A stretch of DNA of 64,000 bases from NCBI GenBank assembly GCA_029891385.1, contig CM057228.1:83440964-83504963 (forward strand), in the 5' to 3' direction. The DNA comes from Erythroxylum novogranatense (taxonomy: Eukaryota; Streptophyta; Magnoliopsida; Malpighiales; Erythroxylaceae). The position numbers and the translations under genes are program-made. Numbering within the stretch: position 1 is the stretch's first letter; the number at the start of each line of letters is the position of its first letter. Below are positions 47,097 through 57,590 of this stretch, one piece after another. The notes under the pieces were generated by a model. That model did not search any database and was not told where the DNA came from. It saw nothing but the letters and a program-made list of their open reading frames with translations.

Positions 47097-47525
47097 TGGT
47101 CGGGTCGGCCGTGTTGGACTCGGATCCAGTCAAAACGATCCGTGGGCCGATCGGTCCATTCTTCAGAAATCAGTTTTATGCCTAAGCCAAGCCCAAGTCC
47201 AGCCCACGCCCTCCTTGACCCATCCGTAGAAGGAAATCTCCTATGCAAACACGTAAAGACCTAAACCTAACTGCAAAACCATATATAAGGTATAATTCTC
47301 CCATAATTGAGGTACGCAATCATAACCTAGTTTTTTTTCTCTGCATTCATCAACCTCACCTTCACCAAAAGACTGACTTGAGCGTCGGAGGGGCTAATCG
47401 GGACACAACCCCCGACAAGTCTTCTTTGTTTTACAGGTATCTTCACATTTGATTCATCACAGAAAGTAGCCAACTTATGGATCCAAACGGCAACGTACAG
47501 TTCAGCCAATATCCGGCAGAACACA
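47097..47525 (+). repeat. 3' LTR of Tat element
   Basis: Pairs with 34017-34444. Starts TGGTCGGGTCGG, ends GGCAGAACACA, and is followed by the GATCC duplication. Confidence 0.92.
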
Positions 47526-47530
47526 GATCC

Positions 47531-50363
47531 TAATTAAATTCAAATTTTTCAGATTTCCATTCTCTTGATTCAAAAAAATATCCTTAACTTATTTAATTAG
47601 ATTTGAAGCAACCTATTACATAATCAATTTCACAATCAAGATCTCTCTTTGATGATCGTTAATTTGATAATTGTGGATCTATTAAATTGCCAATTGTCAT
47701 TGTAAAACCTAACACTAATTACTTTGACTCACTCTCTCAATTTGTTGTTAAGTTTAAGAATGAACAATTATTACAAACATCCAAATATATATTGAAATCA
47801 ACAATAATTAAAAATTACAAAATAATTCCAGAATAATACTTAATATGAATTTAGAAATCTATAGGCATGTTTAACATCAAGGAAATCATATTACACATCA
47901 AGGATAATGAAATAACTAAAGGAAAAGAATAAAAGCTCTGTTGGAGCCTTGATTTGGAATGCTAAAAATTTTGATGTTCTTCTTAATCTCCCACTTTGAT
48001 TCAATTTGACTTAATGCCTGCTACACTTTTTTTTTGTAATTCACGTTCATATATGGCTCCTATTTTGGGTTCATGTTTAGGGTTTTCCCATTTTTTCGAC
48101 TCCAAAAACAGCCCCAAACCCTAAAGAAGGAAAGAAACATGTTCCTGGAAACCTACTGTCACGATTGTGACCTTACGTATGGTTACTGTCTTCGTCGGTG
48201 GAGACAGATAACAAAACACAAAGATCGTGTGCCTCACAGTGTTTGATTGCTGATCCATCTTATTTTTGTTCTGACTCAAGATCACAAAAATATAAAATTT
48301 TTGTTCATTTCAAAACCGTAGGACAAGATTTCTTGTCCCTGTGATAAAAACAAAACACATAAGCAACTTCCAGAAATACCCTCCCCACATAACCAATTTT
48401 TTTGTAGGATTTTTTAAACCTATTATTAGTAATTAATTAAAATATAATTAATTAATTAGTTACAATATAAGTAATTACAATACAATTATTCATTAATTAA
48501 AATATTATAATTAATTAATTAATTCCAATATAATTAATTAAAATATTATTAACAATTAATTAACTACAAAATAATTAATTAAAATTTAATTCAAAATTTA
48601 ATTCAAATATTGTAATTAATTAATTAATTAAAATAATAAATTACAATATAATTAATTAAAATATTATTATTATTATTATTTATTAAAATATAATTAATTA
48701 ATTAAATACAATATAATTAATTAAAATTAATTACAATATTTTAATTAATCAACATATTGTAATTAATTAATTAATTACAATATAATTAATTAAAATATTA
48801 TTAACAATTAATTAACTACAATATAACTAAATAAAATATAATTCATTAAATAATTAAAATATTTTAATTAATTAATTAAAATAATAAATTACAATATAAT
48901 TAATTAAATTATTATTATTATTTATTTATTAAAATATAATTAATTAATTAGCTACAATATAATTAATTAAAATTAATTACAATTTTTTATTAATAAACAT
49001 ATTGTAATTAATTAATTACAGTATAACTGATTAAAAGATTATTAAAATTAATTAACTAAAATATAATTAATTAAAATATAATTCATTAATTAATTAAAAT
49101 ATTGTAATTAATGAATTAAAATAATAAATTACAATACAATTAATTAAAATATTATTATTATTTATTTATTAAATTATAATTAATTAATTAGCAACAATAT
49201 AATTAATTAAATTAAATTACAATATTTTAATTAATCAACATATTTTAATTAATTAATTACAATATAATTAATTAAAATACAATTCATTCATTAATTAAAA
49301 TATTGTAATTAATTAATTAAAATAATAAATTACAATATAATATAATTAAATATATTATTATTTATTAGTTAAAATATAATTAATTAGCTAAAATATAATT
49401 AATTAAATTAATTACAATATTTTAATTAATCAACATGTTGTAATTAATTAATTACAATGTAATTAATTAAAATATTATTAGCAATTAATTAACTACAATA
49501 TAATTAATTAAAATATAATTCATTAATTAACTAAAATATTGTAATTATTTAATTAAAATAATAAATTACAAGATGATTAATTTAAATATTATTATTATTA
49601 TTTATTAAAATATAATTAATTAATTAGCTACACTATAATTAATTAAAATTAATTACAGTATTTTAATTAATCAACATATTGTTAGCTAAAATGAAATTAG
49701 CTCATTTCGTTAAATTTTTATGTTACTCATTTTAAATTTCTTATTTATAGATATAATTAAATTACTAATACAAATCATTCATTTTAAAAATAATCAATGA
49801 ATTACATATTTCCAATCATATTATATTGGAGGGGTACGTTAGTCATTGACACTATTTTTTATGTTCTGTCAACTACAAACAAACATATTTCTGTCCTCGA
49901 GATGATCACAATTTTATTTGTTTTTATCCATCACAACCAAACACCTCACTGTCTTCAATTTTTATTCTATTATGTCTCTAAATTTTTTTTTCGTTCCGTC
50001 TCAGCATATAAATCATAGTAACCATACGCAACGTTAAAGTTATGATGATGCTCCTGGTATTTTCCTCTTGTCATGATCGTGCCTCAGCCATACAACCCTA
50101 TGAGGCACAATCATGATACCTTCAAGCTTCTTCCATTTTCTTTATTCTTTAATTTCCTAATTTTCAACACTCATAAACACATCAAACACTTCATAAAACA
50201 TAATATTAAGATTGAATTTATGCTCTAAACCATAAAAAACTTAGAATATAAATAAAGGCTCACAATAACACAATTTTGGTCCTATACATATGATAATCAT
50301 ATAATAAACAATTAAAAACACGCTAAAACACTTAGGAAAACATACTACAAACTATATCTGTCA
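47531..50363 (-). repeat. LTR of third Athila-like element, segment 2
   Basis: Continues from 34016. It ends TCTGTCA at 50363, next to a purine-tract-like sequence. Total LTR length is about 3.2 kb, of which 1.26 kb is the AT-rich array. No coding frames. The start of the LTR at 33641 and the element's orientation (minus, body to the right) follow from the tract. Confidence 0.6.
48420..49685. repeat. AT-rich tandem array, unit about 240 bp
   Basis: The word AATAATAAATTACAA recurs at 48632, 48880, 49120, 49321 and 49557. Spacings are 248, 240, 201 and 236; the short one lacks a block of about 40 bp. Each unit is itself built from TTAATTAA-type words. It lies inside the third Athila-like LTR. 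Confidence 0.8.
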
Positions 50364-50381
50364 ACAATCCCACACTTAAAT
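50364..50381 (-). promoter_or_regulatory. polypurine-tract-like sequence
   Basis: In sense orientation TTTAAGTGTGGGATTGT borders the LTR. It resembles GTGTGGGGAGATT of the first Athila-like element in place and content. Confidence 0.6.
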
Positions 50382-51440
50382 TCTTACTTATCTTTAAGCA
50401 AAAAAATACGCAAACACCAAAAACACATAACCACACATTCATAAAATGTGCAATATCATTTTACCATTGGAAAAAAAAATAAAAAATAAAATGTGCAATA
50501 ATGATACAATGGCATTGAATATGATGGAATCAATTTAATTGCTAACATCAATTATTCAAAATGTGCCAACATGAAAACCTATTCATTTCATGTTTAAGTA
50601 CTTTGAATGGAATATACATATCAGTCAAGATATTAACACCTTATTTATACACCTATGGCATTAGTAAACTTGCTTTTATAATTAGTGATCAATCAAAAAG
50701 GTAACTATTACTAAATATCCTTTCATGAAAAGCTTTGTTATTGTCAACTATTAGTAAGTTTTATTTATTGAAACACCATTTTTTTTAATTTTCTTTACTG
50801 TTAACCTAGTCTTGTGATACAAAGACAAATGTTTTATCATGGATGTCCCCCAGTTACTCAACTAGGTTATTTTTCTTATTTAGATTGGATAGAATGTCAT
50901 TTTAGCTTTTTGATACAAAGAAAAACATTTTATCTTCAATGCTCCCGATTACTCATCTATATCACATTCTCACCTGGCTACTAGCTCTATTCTTAACACA
51001 ATTTTTTTTTCTTCCAAAAAGTGCTAACAGAATAAGAATTTTATTTAACACATTTTTTTATTTTCAACTCTAGCCTATCTAGTTTCTTTTTACTCAATCA
51101 TTCTCATGAAAGTTTATTAGTAATGTTAACCAATTCAATTGACTTATAATTATAAATAAATACAAAAATTTCTTAAAGTCAAGAGTATGTTTCATACTCT
51201 AATTAACATGCATGTTCATCCAAAGATACTTTAAATATAAAATTCACAAGTCAATATGCCTTTAAAAATTAAAAGACCATGTTCAAAGCTAAACTAATTT
51301 GATCAAATTCTTGTCATTGACATATTCACACAATTCACGATATGTAACGAAATATTCACACAATGTCAACCTAATAAAATTAGAATAATATGATATGCAA
51401 AATTCACACACGTATGTCATATCATATATTTTAATTATTA
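50382..51440 (-). other. 3' UTR of third Athila-like element
   Basis: AT-rich non-coding DNA with features matching the same zone of the first element (1673-3100). It includes the duplicated hairpin motif at 50811-50866 and 50907-50960. The right limit of the element is uncertain because similarity fades. Confidence 0.5.
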
Positions 51441-53149
51441 AATCAATAAGTTTATATATTTTAAATATATTTATTAATAATTAATTAATTAATTACAAAA
51501 TTGAATAAATTATTAAATAAAATTAAGTTATTCATAATTTAAATTAATTAATTATAATAGTAAATTAAATCATTCATAGTTTGTATTAATAATTAATATA
51601 TTACAGAATTAAATAATATATATTTAGTTGATAGTAAGTTAGATTGTGATAAAAAGGAACAAATTTTTTTTTTGGTTTTCATAAATTTTGAAAACTAAAA
51701 GAAATTAAAACCAAAAACTTGAACAAACAATTTTTTTAACTAAATTTGAAAACAAACAAAAAACCTAAAAAATGGAAACAAATAGGCCCTTAATTTTCAA
51801 CATCCAATAAAGTAGGGTCTAAAGTGAGATAAAATAACTGTTCTTTGGAGACAAAACCCCCTTTAGTTATAGGTGAAGGTAGCTGACATTCATTTTTCAT
51901 TAAAATAATACCAATAATATAATATGAATTAGATGATGCAAAATGAGTTATACGGGGAAAAGTATATCATTACATTGATTCAATGACTTAGATAAGAAGC
52001 TTTTGAAGATATTGTAGGTAACATAATGTAATTCTAGTAATTTAGGACAATCAAAGAATATTACACTATAGTTGCGAAGTATTATAATCAATATTTTTTA
52101 GTTGTCTTATTTGATTGAATTTTTCAATAAGGTCTAAAATATGAGATAGAAATACCTATTAAAAGACTTAGTCCAAAATAATCTCCAACATGAATTTGTG
52201 TTAGCAAAAGAATAGAAGTCTATCTCAACCATTTGTTTCCTTTCCAAAACATCTTACACTAGACCCTATCTTGCTATTAATCATTAGAGTGGCGATAATT
52301 CCAGTTCTCACTACCCACTTAACACGAATCCACCGGGAGATCAACTCTCAAATAGTCTTGTTACCAAGTTCTAATCCATTTGTTACAATTGCTATTAAAG
52401 TTACAGGTAGTGGGATGTCGCAATAGAGGAAGATGAATAGTCTCGAGTTTAAAGATAGAAGGGCAAGAGGTCAAAACGAATATGGTTTTAGTGTGACAAG
52501 AGGTATACATAGAGGCACAAGTGTAAGAAAAAGCAGTGAGATCTCTTTTTAGTGGAGGATGATAGATAAGGAAAGAAAATAGTTAAAAGAAATAAGGAAT
52601 TTATCACTACTTTAAAGGTACATTATGTTTAACTTACATTAATTTCTTTGCAACCAATTTCAAATATGCATAATAATAAATACAAATAAATGAGAGTGTA
52701 GGTTATAAAACATAGAAGCATCCGTAATTTTATTGATGAGGTTGAAAATTTGCACCAACTTTGAAAGAACTCTTAAAGGAGTTCAATTATTCATGAATGC
52801 TTTAGTGTTGACCATAGGATTTTATGCATGATGCTTAAAGTGCATTGACTCTTTATTTTAAATGAAGTTTTATATAACTTTGGAGATCAAACCATGTAGT
52901 TTATTTGATAAGGGAAAAATGGTGAAGTTAAGGTTTGAGAAATGAATCTAAAGTGATGCCATCTAAGTAGTCTAAAATTTTATTCCATAAGATTAAAATG
53001 ACTAGAAAGTGGTATATTCTTAAGTTTGTATTACATCAATTAAGTAACATATGCATGAATTGACATTAGAATCAAATGATTAAAAAGAATGAAATAGATG
53101 TCAAGATATTTGAATTATTAGTAGAGTATAACTAAATTATTAAAGCTCT
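51441..53149. other. AT-rich stretch without recognised gene
   Basis: No convincing frame in either strand. Translation of 52880-53150 on the plus strand has faint resemblance to the protease-RT interval of a gypsy element, too degraded to call. TTAATTAA words at 51480-51610 are similar in style to the array at 48420. Confidence 0.45.
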
Positions 53150-53320
53150 TAAGGGTCTACTTTCGTATAGAGCTTATAATCATAAAATCAATTTGGAAGA
53201 GAAGGAAGGTCCTAAAGTAGTGAATGTAAGGCCATATAAATACTATAGAGTTTCAAAAATATAAAATTAAAGGATCAGTTTAATATTTGCTCACTCAAGG
53301 AGTTATCGATATAGTAATAA
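53150..53320 (+). pseudogene. gypsy RT remnant (N-terminal finger)
   Basis: Translates as YRAYNHKINLEEKEGPKV followed by NVRPYKYYRVSK, the block that begins RT in many plant gypsy elements. Then, in a shifted frame, LLTQGVIDI corresponds to the next conserved block. The copia LTR starts immediately afterwards, so the remnant is cut there. Confidence 0.6.
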
Positions 53321-53385
53321 TGTTAGGTGAGAAACTTATCCCATATTGAAAAGAAGAGAGGGAGGGGGGGGGGTGTTTCATCAAC

Positions 53386-53393
53386 TATAAATA
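53386..53393 (+). promoter_or_regulatory. TATA box of copia LTR
   Basis: TATAAATA in a CT-rich context, 66 bp into the LTR, a good match to plant TATA boxes. Confidence 0.75.
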
Positions 53394-53596
53394 AAACCCC
53401 TCCTCCCTCCATTTAATTTATCCAAAAATTAAGACAAAAATATTTACTCTTAGTAAGAGTAGTAAATTTTTGTGAGTAATTTTTTGAGTAATTTTTTGGA
53501 GTGTATTGGGGTAAGGGTTGAGAGTGTGTGAAAACACTAGTGAGTTGAGTGTTGAGTGTTGAGTGTAAACACTTGTAAGTGTTATTTTTTCTCCCT

Positions 53597-53602
53597 AATA
53601 AA
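53597..53602 (+). terminator. polyadenylation signal of copia LTR
   Basis: AATAAA, about 200 bp downstream of the TATA box and within the LTR, as needed for transcript ends in the R region. Confidence 0.55.
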
Positions 53603-53713
53603 AGGGTGTGCAGTAGCCCCGGAGACGTAGGCACAATTTGGCCGAACTCCGTTATCAAATTTTGTGTTGTTGGCGCTTTTCGTTGCGTGGAAATAGTTTA
53701 ATTTCCTAACAAT

Positions 53714-53726
53714 TGGTATCAGAGCC
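53714..53726 (+). promoter_or_regulatory. primer binding site, initiator tRNA-Met
   Basis: TGGTATCAGAGCC is an exact complement of the plant initiator tRNA-Met 3' end, 2 bp after the LTR. Confidence 0.9.
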
Positions 53727-54095
53727 TTGGAGTAGTGAGTATGCTCTGTAGTCGCCACAGTAGTGGATCTTCTACATCAAAAAACTTTCCTTGGGTGTGT
53801 TGAAGCTTGGAGTTAGTATGCTCTACAGTTTCCACAGGAGTGGATCCTCTGTATCAGAAAACTTGCCTCAGCTTGTGATAAATACACCGTGCACGTAACT
53901 TCTGTCTAGGAGGCCGGGTTTTAAGTGGGACCGTTTGTGACCCCTCCACCCTTTCCTAGGATTTTACGTGGAATGGTAATACTGTCTAAGGAGTCTGTTT
54001 GACGGTCTTTCCTGGGTATTACCGAATCGGTTCATTTCACTAGTTGTCACCTCGTAAGAAACTAGAAGTCGATTGGGAGTAATGGCGCGGATGAT

Positions 54096-54943
54096 ATGCT
54101 CAACAAAATCGATAAGTTCGATGGCACGGATTTCGAATACTAGAAGATGCATATAGAGGATTATTTGTATCAGAAGAACCAGTTTCTTCCGCTCTTTGGA
54201 AAGAAGCCAGAAAACATGTCAGAAAAAGAATGGGTTATTCTTGACAGGCAGGCCCTTGGAGCAATCCGAATGACCTTATCCCGGAATATAGCCTTTAATG
54301 TGTTAAAGGCAAAAACCACAAAAGCCCTTATGGGGGAACTAACGGAGTATTATGAAAAACCTTCAGCAGTAAACAAAGTACATTTGATGCGGTGTTTGTT
54401 CAACTTAAAGATGGCGGAAGGCACCTCTGTAGATCATCATATCAATGAACTGAACAAAGTCTTGAATCAGTTGAGTACAGTGAATATTGATCTTGATGAT
54501 GAAATACAGGCTTTAATACTTTTATGATCCCTCCCGGAGAGTTGGAGTGCTACAGTCACATCAGTGAGTAACTCAATGGGAACCAACAAGTTGAAGTTCA
54601 AGGATGTTAGTAGCCTGATTATTAACGAGAAAACCCGAAGAAAAGAAGTAGGTGAAACTTCATCCTCCTCCGCCCTTGTCGCAGAATCAAAAGGAAGAAG
54701 TAGAGGACGTGGAAAAACTAGATATCGTGATAGATCAAAGGACAGGAGGTCCAAGTCACGAAATCCTGCTACTTCTCAAAACTCGAAAAATATTGAGTGT
54801 TGGAATTGTGGAAAGATTGGACACTACAGAAATCAATGCAAGAATGGTTCGAAGAAGCAAGAGTCGAACAATCAGGAGGCAAATATAGCTTCCACCTCAG
54901 GTGAGGATGATGCCTTGATATGTGCCTTAGAAAACAAGCAAGA
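54096..54943 (+). pseudogene. copia gag with zinc knuckle, two stops
   Basis: Likely start is the ATG at 54096 (KFDGTDF block follows). A TAG at 54141 and a TGA at 54525 interrupt the frame; the latter falls just before the LPESW block. The capsid region matches the copia gag family (KTTKALMGELTEYYEKPSAV, LMRCLFNLKMAEGTSVDHHI). The CCHC knuckle CWNCGKIGHYRNQC is at about 54798-54841, after an Arg/Ser-rich basic stretch. The solo LTR at 54944 cuts the frame within the gag-protease linker. Confidence 0.88.
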
Positions 54944-57194
54944 TGTTGGGCCCGGGCCCCGTAAGTCCATTCCTGAGACGGCCCCTCGAGTTGCACCAGC
55001 GACGGGCGCCCAAATACCGTCGGACCCGATCCCAACATTCATATACAATCTGAGTACATACATAACATATAACAATACATACATATACTCATGCATAGAC
55101 ATACATTCTACACATGCATTCTAACCATGAATTAATCATCCCAAAAACATAAACCATCAGTCATTGCCATTCGAAGCAATTTACCAAGTAGTCTCAAAGT
55201 ATAACACCATACAAAATGAAATTAAATCCCAAAATACAAAAGTATACTCCATGATGAAATGCTGGCGGGCTTACCAAAGAACTAACTTAAGACAAGCTCC
55301 TAACTAGCTCGAAGTTTCCGATGCCTTGCAAGGTCGACAATCGTCTCGATCTACACCTGAGGAGGGGAGAGTAATGGGGTGAGCTGCGAAGCTCAGTGGC
55401 ATATACGTTTATAGCCATTGGCAACGAGCCACACAATCAAACATATATGTATATTCATATAGAAAATCCATATTCTTCAAATAATTCACATTCATCAAAA
55501 CATAGGTCATGCAATTGCTATTTCTCAACATAACAATCATTATGCAACAAGTCTGTCAAATCCATCATGTGTTATGCTCACAAATCGATCGTGTATGCAC
55601 AAACAATTGGCTCGAGAGTTCCGTAAACGATCTGGATAAACCAAAGGTAAATCCGTAAACTATCCGAGTCTGATTTCTCAAGGATCTCGTTGCCACAAGC
55701 GGGCAGCCGGGAGAAGGCTTTACTGTCAACGTGCACGTGACTCCATCCGTAACTCTCTTACCCAAACAAATCATATAGTCCATTCGATTCATGCTCAAAG
55801 CATTTTCACAGTTTTCTATATTCTCATTCTTGTCCATTTCCATATGGCCTATCAAGCCATGCATAATCATAATCAAAGGCATATTCAATATTTCTCATGT
55901 AATTCAATACCGGTAATGTCATCTAATGCAAGCAAGCACACATCAGGCAATTTGCCCATACACACAATAACCATAAACATATTACCCACCTAGTATCGCT
56001 TGAGTATCAAACTCACTGCTGTCCTTCCTCTTACGATTGCGTCAAATCAGCTTGGTTCCCTATAATAAACCAAGTTTCCATATAATTAATATCCATAACA
56101 AATATTCAATAAAGCTCGAAAAGCAAAAAGTAAAGCGTTAAAAGTCTCCATCCGACTCCCATCGAAAATCTCGAACTCTTCAAAATAATTTCCGAACTTC
56201 CCTTCTTCATACAACTCGTAGTCCTTTATTTCTAGATCACAATGAATTTGAAATCATCTCAATCGGACATCTGAAGCCCAAGATATGCCCAAAAATATCA
56301 AAATCTCACTTTCGGATAACAGGGGGCTCGACGCGGAACGGCCTGCTCGTCGCGGCGACCACAAGTGTGCGTCGTGGCGTGCACCCTACTCGCACATCGC
56401 GGCGAACACAGGTTCGCACGTCGCGACGAACCTCCCCCCCCCCCCCACGTTGCGGCGAATTTAATTTTTACTCGTCGCGACGAACTCGCATGTCGCGGCG
56501 TGTTCATACGCACGTCGCGACGTACGGGCCTAGAGAACGACTTCGAACCCGACTTTTCTGCATTTTCACAATTCAATCCTTCTCTAAACATAAATGCAAC
56601 ACAACCAAAGTATAGATCAAGTCTCAAACTACATTTCTAACCCATTAACAACTCAAAATCAGTCACAAATGCATCAACCCAATAACTCCCACCATTTTTG
56701 CCTTAAAACCCTAAAACCTTCGATTCTCTCACAATCACTTCATCTCAAGGTTCAATCCAACTAAACAAGGTTAAACGAAGAGAAACTTACCTGGAAAGCA
56801 CTTCAAATCGATCGAAAACGCAAAGATCGAAACTCTCTTCTCTTCTCTCCTCCTCCACCGCCGCCGTTCTTCTCTTCTTTTCTTCTCTTCCTCTTTCTCT
56901 CTTCTATTTTCCTTTCTTTCTCTTTTCTCTTCTTCTTTTCTTTCCTCTTAACCTAAGGCATAGAACAAAGACCAACTTACCACTCGTTACAAGCCTAAAC
57001 CCATTCAAACTTAAGTGAATTTTCCAAAATGCCCTCACATAATTTAATCCTCTAATGCCTTATTTAAACCATATTAAACGTAATTATACCTCAATTATCC
57101 ACTATTATTTCAAAATAAATCAAACTAAGTCTAAATCACATAATCATCACAATTCATGCTTAATGTCATCAAAAAAAAAATTCGGGGCCTAACA
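54944..57194 (-). mobile_element. solo LTR of chromovirus family, duplication CAAGA
   Basis: 2251 bp, plus-strand start TGTTGGGCCCGG and end GGGGCCTAACA. Flanked by CAAGA at 54939-54943 and 57195-57199. Closely related to the LTRs at 18913-21082 and 25846-28043, though more diverged from either than they are from each other. In sense orientation it begins TGTTAGGCCCCG. It sits in the copia gag-pol frame. Confidence 0.93.
56315..56530 (-). repeat. CG-rich motif cluster in solo LTR
   Basis: Repeated CACGTCGCGACGA- and CGTCGCGGCGA-type words with a C run of about 14 at 56434-56447. Same relative position as the clusters at 20262 and 27205. Confidence 0.7.
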
Positions 57195-57590
57195 CAAGAG
57201 GCATGGATATCGGACTCCGGAGCATCGTTTCATGTAACCTCGGACAAAGATCTTCTTGAGAAGTATGTGCCTGGAAATCTCGGCAGTGTGTATCTTGGTA
57301 ATAATCAACTCTGCAAGATTGTCGGTAAAGGTGTAGTTAAGCTCAAGCTGAATGGAGTCATCTGGGAGTTAAAGGATGTCAGACATATCCCTGATCTGAG
57401 AAAGAACTTAATCTCAGTGGGACAATTAGCAAATGAAGGCTACATCACAACTTTCCGTAGTAATGAATGGAAGGTATCAAAGGGAGCAATGATTGTAGCA
57501 CAAGGAAAGAAGAATGGTACTCTCTACCTAACAGCTGGAGCATGTTGTTCAATTGCAGTTGCACAAGGAAGTGGAGATTCGAACTTATGG
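57195..57590 (+). pseudogene. copia protease and start of integrase, between two solo LTRs
   Basis: Contains the copia protease block AWISDSGASFHVT (catalytic D-S-G), then YLGNNQLCKIVGKGVVKLK, LKDVRHIPDLRKNLISVG and the pre-integrase segment ending NLW. Both borders are insertion sites; the frame on each side fits once the solo LTRs are discounted. The fragment itself has no stop codon. Confidence 0.85.

Larger units (their letters stand above)
34017..47525 (+). mobile_element. Tat-lineage gypsy element with extra RNase H and antisense gene
   Basis: Complete plus-strand element, 13.5 kb including a 3.0-kb solo LTR inserted later. LTRs of 428 and 429 bp are flanked by GATCC (34012-34016, 47526-47530). 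Order: LTR, primer site, gag, protease, RT, RNase H remnant, second RNase H, integrase, a 75-bp tandem repeat, a long antisense gene, purine tract, LTR. The second RNase H and an antisense ORF between pol and 3' LTR are known traits of the Tat lineage (RIRE2, Grande). Several stops make it non-functional. Confidence 0.93.
53321..53711 (+). repeat. 5' LTR of copia element
   Basis: 391 bp, starts TGTTAGGTGAGAAAC and ends TTTCCTAACA, followed by the primer site. Contains a TATA box and a polyadenylation signal. The partner LTR is outside the window, so the limits rest on the termini and the primer site. Confidence 0.8.

Noticed and set aside
54944..57194. DNA transposon with inverted termini (TGTTGGGCCC ... 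GGGCCTAACA)
   Set aside because: Its body aligns with chromovirus LTRs in the same window and it has a 5-bp duplication and TG...CA ends, so it is a solo LTR.
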